NCBI GenBank assembly: GCA_964519015.1
Contig: CAZFHZ010000047.1
Coordinates: 1 to 23,421, forward strand
Reading direction: 5' to 3'
Length of the DNA: 23,421 nucleotides
Origin: CAZFHZ01 sp964519015
GTDB taxonomy: Bacteria > Blakebacterota > Blakebacteria > Blakebacterales > CAYUVJ01
The notes below the pieces were generated by a model. The model was not told where the DNA came from. It ran no database searches and was given only the letters and a program-made list of their open reading frames with translations. Both the position numbers and the translations under genes were made by a program. Below, one piece after another: positions 1 through 7,650 of the stretch; within the stretch, counting starts at the first letter, position 1; every line of letters starts with the position of its first letter.

Positions 1-276
1 CTGGATGAGGCCGGGCAGGTGGTCTACGGCACCGAGCTGGTCAACCGGGACTACGCCGTCCAGATCGGAGTGACGGGGTACCACAACGACCTGGCGGCCG
101 CCCAGCAGAACGAGCGGGTGGCCGGCAACCCGCTGGTGGTCAAGGCGCTGCGCACGGCCGGGCCGAACCGTTGCGATCTGGTGATCCCGACCGTCGATGC
201 CGACCGGATCCGTCAACTGGCCGGCAACCAGCCGTTCCTCAGCGAGTGCAAGGTGATGATCATCGTCCACAATTGA
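1..276 (+). CDS. LPP20/FlgT-like envelope protein, C-terminal fragment
   Basis: The frame is open from base 1 to the TGA at 274-276, so this is the last 91 residues of a gene that starts outside the window. The segment reads like the C-terminus of LPP20-family lipoproteins: a 'D-E-x-G-x-V-V-Y-G' turn, a 'R-D-Y-A-V-Q-x-G-V' stretch, then 'NPLVVKALR' and a final hydrophobic 'CKVMIIVHN' strand. This family is known from envelope or flagella-associated proteins whose molecular role is poorly defined. The next gene begins 37 nt downstream with its own Shine-Dalgarno, and a second LPP20/FlgT-like protein lies two genes on, so it probably belongs to the same operon. The N-terminus, including any lipobox, cannot be judged. 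The family call is from memory of sequence pattern and is moderate. Confidence 0.6.
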   Translation: MDEAGQVVYGTELVNRDYAVQIGVTGYHNDLAAAQQNERVAGNPLVVKALRTAGPNRCDLVIPTVDADRIRQLAGNQPFLSECKVMIIVHN

Positions 277-313
277 GAGCGGGACCCGGACCGATCCGGG
301 AAGGAGGAGAACC

Positions 314-1441
314 ATGTCGCGAGTGCGGACACATCCGGTCGCGCTGATCACCGGGCTCCTGGCTCTCGGCCTGCTGACCGCTTGCGGCGGCAAGCTGCGC
401 CCCAGTTCCTCGCTGGACACCCCCGAGTCGCACTACCAGGCGGGCGTGCGCCTGCTCGATGCGAAGGACCTCGACGGTGCCTGGGACGAGTTCCAGTATG
501 CGATCGCCCTGAACAAGAAGTACGCCCCCGGTTACGAGGGATTGGGCCAGGTCGAACTGGCTCGCGGGAATCCGCAGGAAGCGGAGAAGTACTTCAAGCA
601 GTCCCTCAGTCGGGACCAGGGCTGGGCTCCCGCCCACGTGGGACTGGGCCGGGCCTACGCGATGCAGGGGGACTCCAGGAGGGCCATCCAGTCGTTCGAG
701 GCCGGCATCCGGGCCAATCCCCGCTACGCCCCCGGATACCTCTGGCTGGGGCGCCACTACGTGGATCAGCGGGACTTCCCGGGCGCCCGGGAGGCCTTCC
801 GGCGGGGGGTCAGCGCATTGACCACCAACGCCGAGCTGAACGAAGGGTGGCAGTGGGTCAGTGAGGTGGAACGCGCCACCACCGGGGTGCCCCCTGCCGT
901 GGTGGAGATCGCGCTCAGCCCGGCCCTCACCCGGGCCGAGCTGGCCGTGCTGATCAGCACCAACCAGCGGATCATGACCGTCTTCGAGGGGCGACGGGCT
1001 CCCGAGCAGCGCGGGTTCGTGACTCCCCAGCAGGAGCGCCAGGGACCGCCGCGGGCCACCTATGCCAGCGATGTCCCGGCCGGGTACTGGGCCAAGGCCC
1101 ACATCGACCGGGTGGTGGCGGTCGGTGCCATGGACCTCTTCCCGGACGGCGGGTTCGACCCGGAACACAAGGTCACCCGCCAGGAAGTGGCCCAGCTGGT
1201 CGAACGGGTGCTGGCGGTGGCCTGGAACGATGAAGGGCTGAAGACGCGCTTCTTCGGCAGCACCAGCCCCTTCGCCGACGTGCCGAACACCCACTTCGCC
1301 TTCAACGCCGTGGTGCTGGCCACCAGTCGCGGCGTGATGAAAGGCCGTCCCGACGGCACCTTCGGGCTGGAGGACACCCTCCCCGGCTACGAGGCCGTCA
1401 CGATCATCGTCCACAATCTGACCGGAGTGCTCCAGCCGTGA
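314..1441 (+). CDS. TPR and SLH-domain lipoprotein
   Basis: This 375-aa protein is probably exported and lipidated. Residues 1-24 form a signal peptide with lipobox LLTAC, with Cys24 as the expected lipid-anchored residue. Residues about 39-175 contain roughly four tetratricopeptide repeats (recurring G/A/Y/A/P pattern, e.g. 'YAPGYEGLGQVELARGNPQEA'). Two S-layer-homology-like units follow at about 249-300 ('DVPAGYWAKAHIDR...VTRQEVAQLVERVL') and 318-372 ('FADVPNTHFAFNAV...GRPDGTFG'). TPRs usually mediate protein-protein contacts and SLH domains usually bind cell-wall or surface glycans, so a scaffold joining a membrane complex to the wall is the likely role (inference). The ATG at 314 is supported by GAAGGAGG about 7 nt upstream. 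The stop overlaps the next gene's GTG start (GTGA, 1438-1441), indicating translational coupling. Confidence 0.82.
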   Translation: MSRVRTHPVALITGLLALGLLTACGGKLRPSSSLDTPESHYQAGVRLLDAKDLDGAWDEFQYAIALNKKYAPGYEGLGQVELARGNPQEAEKYFKQSLSRDQGWAPAHVGLGRAYAMQGDSRRAIQSFEAGIRANPRYAPGYLWLGRHYVDQRDFPGAREAFRRGVSALTTNAELNEGWQWVSEVERATTGVPPAVVEIALSPALTRAELAVLISTNQRIMTVFEGRRAPEQRGFVTPQQERQGPPRATYASDVPAGYWAKAHIDRVVAVGAMDLFPDGGFDPEHKVTRQEVAQLVERVLAVAWNDEGLKTRFFGSTSPFADVPNTHFAFNAVVLATSRGVMKGRPDGTFGLEDTLPGYEAVTIIVHNLTGVLQP

Positions 1442-2668
1442 AGGAACCGATCCGTAAAACCGGGATCCTCTGCGGCCTGACGGCCGCGCTCCTGCTGCTG
1501 GTCGCCTTCTCCACCGGCGCCCAGCAACCGCAGCCCACCCAGGCCCGGCCGGGGGAGGTGGTCGTGACTGTGGAGGGTATGGGAGCGATCATCGCCGGGG
1601 ACAAGGCCAAGGCCGAGGAGGACGCAGTCAACGACGCCCTGCGCAACGCGGTGGAGCAGGTCGTGGGCATGCACGTGGAGAGTCAGACGCTGGTCGACAA
1701 CTTCGTCGTGGTCCAGGACCGGATCCTCTCCCGCACCCGGGGTTTCGTCTCGGGCTACCGGGTGGTCTCCCGTGAGGAGGAACCCGACCTGATCCGGGTG
1801 AAGGTGGAGGCCACCGTCAAAGAGGCCGACCTGGTCAGTGACCTGGAGGCGATCGGCCTGCTGATGGCCCGCAAGAACTATCCCCGGCTGCTGGTGCTCA
1901 TCGACGAGCAGATCTTTCTGGACGAGGGGGGAGAGGAGCGGCAACCGACCACGGTGGACGCTTCCACCACCGTCGGGGCGCTGATGTCCGCCCTGCGGCC
2001 GAAGGGATTCCGCTTCGTGGATCCCGCCGTGGTGGCCGCCGGGGCCGAAGCCAACATGCTCGCCAGTGCCCTTCAGGGGAACGCAGCCGAGGCGGTCCGG
2101 ATCGGGCGCGCCTACCAGGCCGACGTCATCCTGCTCGGACGGGCCATCTCCCGGCGGGGGACTATCCCCTACGGCGGCGGAGGGGGGATGGTCAGCATGC
2201 AATCGGTGNNNNNNNNNNCAGGCCATCCGGGCCGACACGGGAGAGATCTTCGCCCGGGCGGATGAGAGCGCTCCCGTGGTCGGGAACAGCCCGCTGGATG
2301 CGGCCTACGGCGCCCTCCGCAAGGCGGTGGAGCGGCTCGCTCCCCGGCTCGAACAGGAAGTTCTCGACAACTGGAGCCAGGAGGTGACCAGCGGCACGGT
2401 GGTGGAACTGGTCATCGTCAACGACCTGGGCTTCGTCGGGGTACGCCGCTTCATATCCCTGCTACCCGGCTACGTGCGGGGGGCCGAAGAGGTCTCCATG
2501 CGTAACTTCGCCGAGGGGATGACCACCCTGGAAGTGCGCTTCAAGGGGAGCGCGCTCGACCTGGCCGGTGAACTCAGTGCCAAGGAGTGGGCGGAGTTCA
2601 AGATCGAGGTCACTGGAGTGACCGCGAACCGCGTCCAGGTCCGGGTGACCCCGAAGGGGACGCCATGA
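1438..2668 (+). CDS. LPP20/FlgT-like periplasmic protein, interrupted by assembly gap
   Basis: The gene starts at GTG 1438, overlapping the previous stop, and ends at TGA 2666-2668. A signal peptide of about 28 residues (hydrophobic 'AALLLLVAF', then 'STGA') precedes a domain resembling the N-terminal module of flagellar assembly protein T and LPP20 proteins: 'AEEDAVNDALRNAVEQVVGMHVESQTLV' followed by 'RTRGFVSGYRVVSRE' and an 'IRVKVEATV' strand. Ten Ns at 2209-2218 split the reading frame: codons before the gap start at positions 1 mod 3 and those after at 2 mod 3. The true missing length must be a multiple of three, so ten Ns is a placeholder. On both sides the protein is continuous in character ('DVILLGRAI' before, 'IRADTGEIFARA' after), so it is treated as one intact gene of about 410 residues. 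No flagellar genes are nearby, so a flagellar role is not implied. Confidence 0.72.
2209..2218. other. Assembly gap (10 Ns)
   Basis: Ten undetermined bases lie inside the LPP20/FlgT-like gene. The flanking frames are only compatible if the real gap is 9, 12 or another multiple of three, so the N count is not a measured distance. Confidence 0.98.
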
Positions 2669-3441
2669 CCTGGGTGGGCCGAAGACTGGGAGGGGTGCTG
2701 GTCCTCCTCCCACTGCTGCTGGCCGCGGCGGTCGCGGTACAGGCGCAGGCCTGGGTCATCGCCCGGGTGAGCTTCTACATCGGCGAAGTCGGCGCCCGCA
2801 AGTCGGGCACCGAGGAGTGGGCCCAGGTCGCCCTCAAACAACCGCTCTTCTCGGGGGATGCGATCCGCACAGCGGCGGAATCGCGTCTGGAGGTCAAGGT
2901 GGACGATGCGAGCGTGGTGCGCATCGGGGAGAACTCCGAGCTGGAGATCAGCAAGCCGAACCTGATGAACCTGGCGGGGGGAGAGACCCAGGCGAAGCTG
3001 AAGAAGGGGAGGATCTGGAGCAACGTCAAGAAGATGGCCGAGGACCAGCGGAGGATGACCGTCTCGACCCCCACGGTGGTGGCCGCTATCCGGGGCACCG
3101 TCTTCCGCATCGACGTCCCGGAAGACAGCCTGACGGTACTGCGGGTCTACGAGGGGAGCATCGAGGCGCGGGAGAACCCGGCGACCCCGGCGGCCGGCGG
3201 CCTGCGCGAGGTACGGCCCCCCGGCGAGGTGGCGCCCCCGGCCGAGGTGAGCGCCCAGGAGTGGGTGCAGATCGTGGCCGCCAACCAGCAGCTCACCTTC
3301 CGCCGCGGCGGGACCCCCCAGCTGGTGGCTTTCGACCCCGAGGTGGACGCCCTGATCGAGTGGGTGCGCTGGAACCGTGAGCGGGATGCCCAGGGGATCC
3401 CGCCCGGCCGGCGCCCCGAGCCCGAGCGGAAGGACAAGTGA
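2665..3441 (+). CDS. FecR-domain protein
   Basis: A 258-aa secreted protein. The signal peptide ends near 'AVAVQAQA' (about residue 28). Residues about 35-165 form a FecR-type domain: 'QPLFSGDAIRTAAESRLEVKVDDASVVRIGENSELEI', then 'RMTVSTPTVVAAIRGTVFRI', the signature T-P-T-x-V-x-x-x-R-G-T-x-F strand of the family. In TonB systems FecR relays signals to an ECF sigma factor, but there is no N-terminal anti-sigma segment and no sigma factor here. This is the stand-alone periplasmic form often found with CsgG, LPP20 and TPR proteins. ATG 2665 overlaps the previous stop as ATGA, with GAAGGGGA upstream as ribosome-binding site. The C-terminus is charged and proline-rich. Its role is probably structural or ligand binding in the envelope complex (inference). 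Confidence 0.82.
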   Translation: MTWVGRRLGGVLVLLPLLLAAAVAVQAQAWVIARVSFYIGEVGARKSGTEEWAQVALKQPLFSGDAIRTAAESRLEVKVDDASVVRIGENSELEISKPNLMNLAGGETQAKLKKGRIWSNVKKMAEDQRRMTVSTPTVVAAIRGTVFRIDVPEDSLTVLRVYEGSIEARENPATPAAGGLREVRPPGEVAPPAEVSAQEWVQIVAANQQLTFRRGGTPQLVAFDPEVDALIEWVRWNRERDAQGIPPGRRPEPERKDK

Positions 3442-4232
3442 TGAGAAGGGTCAGGAGAAGCCGACAGGGGCTCGCCCTGCTGATGGCGGCCCTGATGCTC
3501 CAGGGGACGCTGGGGCCGACGGTGGTTTTCGCGCTCGTCCCCCAGCAACCTCCGGTTGCCCAGCCGGGCCCGATGCTCGTTGGTGTGCTCGAGCTCGACC
3601 CGAACAACGTGGATCCCGGAGAGGCCCGCGCGATCGCGGAACGGCTCCGTCTCTACCTGGGCCGTCAACGGGTCGGCGGACAGGTCGTCTTCCAGGTGAT
3701 CGAGCGGAACAAGATGGAATCGATCATGCAGGAACTCGGTTTCCAGATCTCCGGGGCCTGCGACACCGACGAGTGCGTGGTCCAGGTCGGGAAGGTCCTG
3801 GGGGCGAGTAAGATGGTGGCCGGTTCGGTCTCCAAGGTGGGAACGCTGTACAGCCTGCAGGTCCGGATCGTCGACATGCAGACCTCGCGCATCGAACAGC
3901 AGGCCTTCGCCGACGTGGACGGCATCGAGCGGGTGCTGACCGATGCCACCCAGTCCGTGTCGGCCGAGCTGGCAGCGGCCGTCCAGGGGCAGCAGCCGGC
4001 CCCCCAGCCGGCGGTCCAGCAGCCGGCCCAGCAGCCCGCCCGGCAACCGGAGGTTCAGCAGCCGGCCCCGGAGGAGACCACCCAGCCGGCCGTGCGCAAG
4101 AAGAGTAAGTGGTGGTTGTGGATCCTGGTGCCGGCGGTGTTGGGCGGCGGCGCCGCGGTCGCCCTGGGCGGGGGGCAGGAGGTCTCCGCCATCGGAGAGC
4201 CCCCGGTGCGGCCGGTGCCACCATCAAACTGA
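3441..4232 (+). CDS. CsgG/HfaB-like protein with C-terminal membrane anchor
   Basis: A 263-aa protein. ATG 3441 overlaps the preceding TGA by one base (a GTG at 3438 is an alternative start). A basic, hydrophobic N-terminus (residues about 5-30) acts as signal peptide or anchor but has no lipobox Cys. Residues about 40-165 resemble the alpha/beta domain of CsgG-like proteins: 'MLVGVLELDPNNV', 'VFQVIERNKMESIMQELGFQ', a C-x3-D-E-C pair, and 'KVLGASKMVAGSVSKVGTLYSLQVRIVDMQT'. A Gln/Pro/Ala-rich linker of about 45 residues leads to one C-terminal transmembrane helix starting 'KWWLWILVPAVLGGG'. True CsgG is an outer-membrane lipoprotein pore. Here the lipobox is absent and an anchor follows a linker, so pore formation should not be assumed. 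It lies in the FecR/LPP20/TPR-SLH operon. Confidence 0.72.
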   Translation: MRRVRRSRQGLALLMAALMLQGTLGPTVVFALVPQQPPVAQPGPMLVGVLELDPNNVDPGEARAIAERLRLYLGRQRVGGQVVFQVIERNKMESIMQELGFQISGACDTDECVVQVGKVLGASKMVAGSVSKVGTLYSLQVRIVDMQTSRIEQQAFADVDGIERVLTDATQSVSAELAAAVQGQQPAPQPAVQQPAQQPARQPEVQQPAPEETTQPAVRKKSKWWLWILVPAVLGGGAAVALGGGQEVSAIGEPPVRPVPPSN

Positions 4233-4272
4233 AGGTCGTGAGGACAACGGTCGGGGAGGAGCCGAGAAACAT

Positions 4273-4836
4273 ATGAAACGCCTCATCTTGCCTGTGCTGT
4301 TCGCCGTCGCCCTGGTGCGTCCGGCCGTCGCCCAGCCCACCGGTCTGCCGGTGGACTCCCTCAAGGTCGGGGATACGGCTCCGACCTTCGTGATGAAGAA
4401 ACTGGGCACGACCGATTATGTCTTCCTGCGGGATTATGCCGGGACGCTGCGCGAGACGGCTCTGCGGGACGGGAAGACCCCCCAGGTGGTGGTGCTCTCC
4501 TTCTTCGCCACCTGGTGCAAGCCGTGCGCCCTGGAGATGCCGGAGCTGGCGGCCGTGGCGGGTGAGTTCGCCGGCCGGGGGGTCGTCTATTTCTTCGTCG
4601 ACGTGAGCGAACAGGACCCGGCGGTGGCCGCCTGGAGGACCGCCCACCCCCAGGTGGAGGGGACGATCCTGATGGACCCCTTCGCCGACAACGCCATCAA
4701 GTTCGGCGTGGATTCCCTCCCCCGGACCGTCGTCATCGGACGGGATGGGAGCATCCGCTACATCGAGCGGGGTTTCCAGACCGAGGGCTACCGGGAGCGT
4801 ATCCGCGCCGCCCTGGAAGCGGTCGTGGGGGGCTGA
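4273..4836 (+). CDS. TlpA/ResA-like thioredoxin-fold protein
   Basis: A 187-aa exported thiol-disulfide oxidoreductase-like protein. The signal peptide ends near 'RPAVA' (about residue 20). A thioredoxin fold covers about 30-185 with active site W81-C82-K83-P84-C85 in 'LSFFATWCKPCALEMPEL' and the cis-proline strand 'DSLPRTVVIGRDG'. This is the usual layout of periplasmic TlpA/ResA proteins that reduce cysteines in exported or haem proteins. ATG 4273 has GGAGGA at 4255-4260. The gene starts 40 nt after the CsgG-like gene and is last in the operon. The CsgG-like neighbour carries a conserved-looking cysteine pair, so it is a possible substrate (inference). It lacks the extra N-terminal AhpC-like length of some TlpA homologues, though an insert ('RDYAGTLRETALRDG') sits before the active site. 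Confidence 0.88.
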   Translation: MKRLILPVLFAVALVRPAVAQPTGLPVDSLKVGDTAPTFVMKKLGTTDYVFLRDYAGTLRETALRDGKTPQVVVLSFFATWCKPCALEMPELAAVAGEFAGRGVVYFFVDVSEQDPAVAAWRTAHPQVEGTILMDPFADNAIKFGVDSLPRTVVIGRDGSIRYIERGFQTEGYRERIRAALEAVVGG

Positions 4837-4864
4837 AGCCGCCCGCAACCGCCCCCACCACCCG

Positions 4865-4893
4865 TTGACACCCGCCACGCGGGTATCTTACTT
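4865..4893 (+). promoter_or_regulatory. Candidate sigma-70 promoter of valS
   Basis: A perfect TTGACA at 4865-4870 is followed after 17 nt by TTACTT (4888-4893), which fits the -10 consensus poorly. A better hexamer, TATCTT (4884-4889), lies only 13 nt away. A 5-bp inverted repeat (CCCGC-CAC-GCGGG, 4871-4883) fills the spacer and could be an operator. No T-box leader features are visible in the short leader before valS. Confidence 0.35.
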
Positions 4894-4925
4894 GCTGGTT
4901 CACCTCATGCCGATCCCCGGGAGAC

Positions 4926-7649
4926 ATGGATAAGAACTACGAGCCGGGCGCCTTCGAGGAGCGCTGGTACCAGGAGTGGGAACGGGCGGGCATCTTCGCG
5001 CCGACGGGGGAGGGTGCGCCCTACGTGGTGACTATCCCGCCGCCCAACGTTACCGGCATCCTCCACATGGGACACGCCCTCGATCACACCCTCCAGGACA
5101 TCCCGGTGCGCTTCCAGCGCATGCGGGGGCGGCGCACGCTCTGGCTGCCGGGGACCGACCATGCCGGTATCGCCACCCAGAACGTGGTGGAACGGGCCGT
5201 CCAGAAGGAGGGTTCGAACCGGGAGGAGATGGGCCGGGAGCGGTTCGTGGAACGGGTCTGGGCCTGGGTGCGTGAATACGGCGGGACGATCACCCGGCAG
5301 ATCCGCCGGATGGGGCAGAGCGTCGACTGGGGCCGGGAGCGCTTCACCATGGACGCGGGGCTCTCCCGCGCCGTCACCGAGGTCTTCGTCCGGCTGTATG
5401 AGAAGGGCCTGGTCTACCGCGGCAACTACATCATCAACTGGTGCCCCCGTTGTCATACCGCCCTCTCCGACGAGGAAGTGACCCACCTGGAGCGGAACGG
5501 CCACCTCTGGCACATCCGCTACCCCGAGGTGGGGGGCGGGGAAGGAGTGGTGGTCGCTACCACGCGCCCCGAGACGATGCTCGGAGATACGGCCGTGGCG
5601 GTCCATCCCGACGATGAGCGCTACGCCGACCTGGTCGGACACCAGCTCCTGCTCCCTCTGCTCGACCGTCCGATCCCGGTGGTGGCCGATGAGGCGGTCG
5701 ACCCGGCCTTCGGTACCGGGGCGGTCAAGGTGACCCCGGCCCACGACCCCAACGACTTCGAGATCGCCCGGCGCCGGGGACTCCCCTCGATCGTCGCCCT
5801 CGACGGCAACGCCATGATCACCGCCGCAGGGGGACCCTACCAGGGACGGGACCGGTTCGAGGCCCGCAAGGCGGTGGTCGCCGACCTGGAACGAAAGGGA
5901 CTGCTGGTCAAGGTCGAGGACCACACCCATGCGGTGGGGCACTGCTACCGCTGCAGCACCGTGATCGAACCACGGCTCTCCGACCAGTGGTTCGTCCGGA
6001 TGAAGCCGCTGGCCGAGCAGGCGCTGGCCGCCCTGGAGCGGGGAGAACCCCGGATCCAGCCCGCGCGCTGGGAGAAGGTCTATCGCAACTGGCTGGAGAA
6101 CATCCGCGACTGGTGTATCAGCCGCCAGATCTGGTGGGGACACCGGATCCCGGTCTGGTACTGCCTCGATTCGGACCGCGTCCATCTGACGGTCTCGGCC
6201 GCCCGTCCCGCCCAGCCCTGCCCGGAGTGCGGCGGCACCCACTGGGAACAGGACCCCGATGTACTCGACACCTGGTTCTCCTCCTGGCTCTGGCCGTTCA
6301 GCACCCTGGGCTGGCCCGAGCCAAGCGAAGATCTGGCGGCCTTCTACCCGACCACGCTCCTGATCAGCGGTTATGACATCCTCTTCTTCTGGGATGCTCG
6401 CATGGTCATGGCCGGCCTGGAGTTCACCGGCCGGGTGCCTTTCGAGACCCTCTACATCCACGGGATGATCCAGGATGAGCTCGGACGGCCGATGTCGAAG
6501 AGCCTGGGTAACGGGATCGACCCGATCGAGATGATCGACAAGTTCGGGGCCGACGCCGTCCGCTTCAGCCTCTGCCTGCTGGCCACCGAGGGACAGGACA
6601 TCCGGCTCTCCGAGTCGAAGTTCGAGATGGGGCGCAACTTCGCCAATAAGCTCTGGAACGCCTCCCGCTTCGTCCTGATGAACCTGGAGGGACATCCACC
6701 CGCCTCCGGGGAGTTCGAGCTGGAGCTGGCCGATCGCTGGATTCTGAGCCGCTTCCAGGGCCGGGTCCGGCATACCACCCGGCTGCTCGAAACTCTGAAG
6801 TACTCAGAGGCGGCCCGGGAGCTCTACACCTTCGTCTGGAACGAGTTCTGCGACTGGTACCTGGAGCTGGTCAAGGAGCGGCTGAAGGACCCCTCCGGGC
6901 CCGGCGCGGCGACCGCCCGAGCGGTGCTGGCCTACCTGCTGGACGGCATCCTCAGGCTGCTCCATCCCTTCCTCCCCTTCGTGACCAGCGAGATCCGGGC
7001 CCGCCTGCAGGAGACGTTGGGCGGGGTGACCGTGACCCTGGAGCTGCAGAGCACCTCCCGCGGTCGTGGGGTGGGGCGGATCAAGGGCGCACTGGCCGGC
7101 ACGGTTCCCCCGGCTCCCTTCCTGGCCGTCGAAAGCTGGCCGATCGCCGAGCTGAAGCGCTCCGACGACGATGCCGAGACGCAGATGGGGATCCTCCAGG
7201 GGGTGGTCTCGGCCATCCGTAACATCAAGGGGGAGATGCGGGTGCCGCCCGGGATCGTGGGCACCGCCCTCATCCGGGCGGAGGAGCTGGCCAATCAGGC
7301 CACCCTCCAGACCCACGCCGAGTACATCCGCACCCTGGCTTCACTGGAAGGGATCGAGATAGCCCCCGATCTGACCAAGCCTCCCGCTTCCGGATCGGCC
7401 GTGGTGGCCGGTCTGGAGATCTACCTGCCCCTGGCCGGCCTGATCGACCTGGGCGTGGAACACGACCGCCTGGGACGGGAAGTGGAACGCCTCCGCAAGA
7501 CCCTTCGGGGGGCCGAGGCCAAACTGGCCAACCCTCAGTTCATGGAGAAGGCGCCCGAAGAGGTGGTGGTGCGGGAGCGTGAGAAACGGGATGAGATCCG
7601 GGAACGACTGCAGAAAGTGGAGGACCTGCTCGCCCAGTTGAGCGAGTGA
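4926..7649 (+). CDS. valS: Valyl-tRNA synthetase
   Basis: A 907-aa class I aminoacyl-tRNA synthetase that charges tRNA-Val with valine in the cytoplasm. The start is followed by 'YEPGAFEERWYQEWE', and the HIGH motif appears as 'PPPNVTGILHMGHAL' near residues 37-51. The CP1 editing domain contains 'TTRPETMLGDTAVAVHP' and 'TPAHDPNDFEIA'. Cys-x2-Cys pairs ('NWCPRCHTALSDEEV', 'CYRCSTVIEPRLSDQWFV', 'CPECGG') suggest zinc ribbons. The KMSKS loop reads G-R-P-M-S-K-S-L-G-N, with proline at the usual lysine position. The anticodon-binding helical domain follows, then a linker with a Gly/Arg-rich stretch, and a C-terminal coiled coil that ends with the protein. Length is normal for bacterial ValRS. ATG 4926 has GGGAG just upstream. 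The stop faces that of the minus-strand neighbour one base away. Confidence 0.97.
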   Translation: MDKNYEPGAFEERWYQEWERAGIFAPTGEGAPYVVTIPPPNVTGILHMGHALDHTLQDIPVRFQRMRGRRTLWLPGTDHAGIATQNVVERAVQKEGSNREEMGRERFVERVWAWVREYGGTITRQIRRMGQSVDWGRERFTMDAGLSRAVTEVFVRLYEKGLVYRGNYIINWCPRCHTALSDEEVTHLERNGHLWHIRYPEVGGGEGVVVATTRPETMLGDTAVAVHPDDERYADLVGHQLLLPLLDRPIPVVADEAVDPAFGTGAVKVTPAHDPNDFEIARRRGLPSIVALDGNAMITAAGGPYQGRDRFEARKAVVADLERKGLLVKVEDHTHAVGHCYRCSTVIEPRLSDQWFVRMKPLAEQALAALERGEPRIQPARWEKVYRNWLENIRDWCISRQIWWGHRIPVWYCLDSDRVHLTVSAARPAQPCPECGGTHWEQDPDVLDTWFSSWLWPFSTLGWPEPSEDLAAFYPTTLLISGYDILFFWDARMVMAGLEFTGRVPFETLYIHGMIQDELGRPMSKSLGNGIDPIEMIDKFGADAVRFSLCLLATEGQDIRLSESKFEMGRNFANKLWNASRFVLMNLEGHPPASGEFELELADRWILSRFQGRVRHTTRLLETLKYSEAARELYTFVWNEFCDWYLELVKERLKDPSGPGAATARAVLAYLLDGILRLLHPFLPFVTSEIRARLQETLGGVTVTLELQSTSRGRGVGRIKGALAGTVPPAPFLAVESWPIAELKRSDDDAETQMGILQGVVSAIRNIKGEMRVPPGIVGTALIRAEELANQATLQTHAEYIRTLASLEGIEIAPDLTKPPASGSAVVAGLEIYLPLAGLIDLGVEHDRLGREVERLRKTLRGAEAKLANPQFMEKAPEEVVVREREKRDEIRERLQKVEDLLAQLSE

Positions 7650-7650
7650 G

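Noticed and set aside
260..1414. 384-codon minus-strand open frame opposite the TPR-SLH gene
   Set aside because: It is Gly/Pro/His-rich with no recognisable domain, and mirrors the codon structure of a convincing plus-strand gene. Long antisense frames are expected at this GC content.
4871..4883. CCCGC-CAC-GCGGG as a terminator for the envelope operon
   Set aside because: The stem is short and not followed by Ts. It lies inside the candidate valS promoter, so operator or chance is likelier.
5211..5224. GGTTCGAACC, resembling a tRNA T-loop
   Set aside because: It lies inside the valS coding region with no cloverleaf stems or anticodon arm around it.
4905..6773. 622-codon minus-strand frame opposite valS
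   Set aside because: valS is unequivocal on the plus strand; the reverse frame has no domain pattern.
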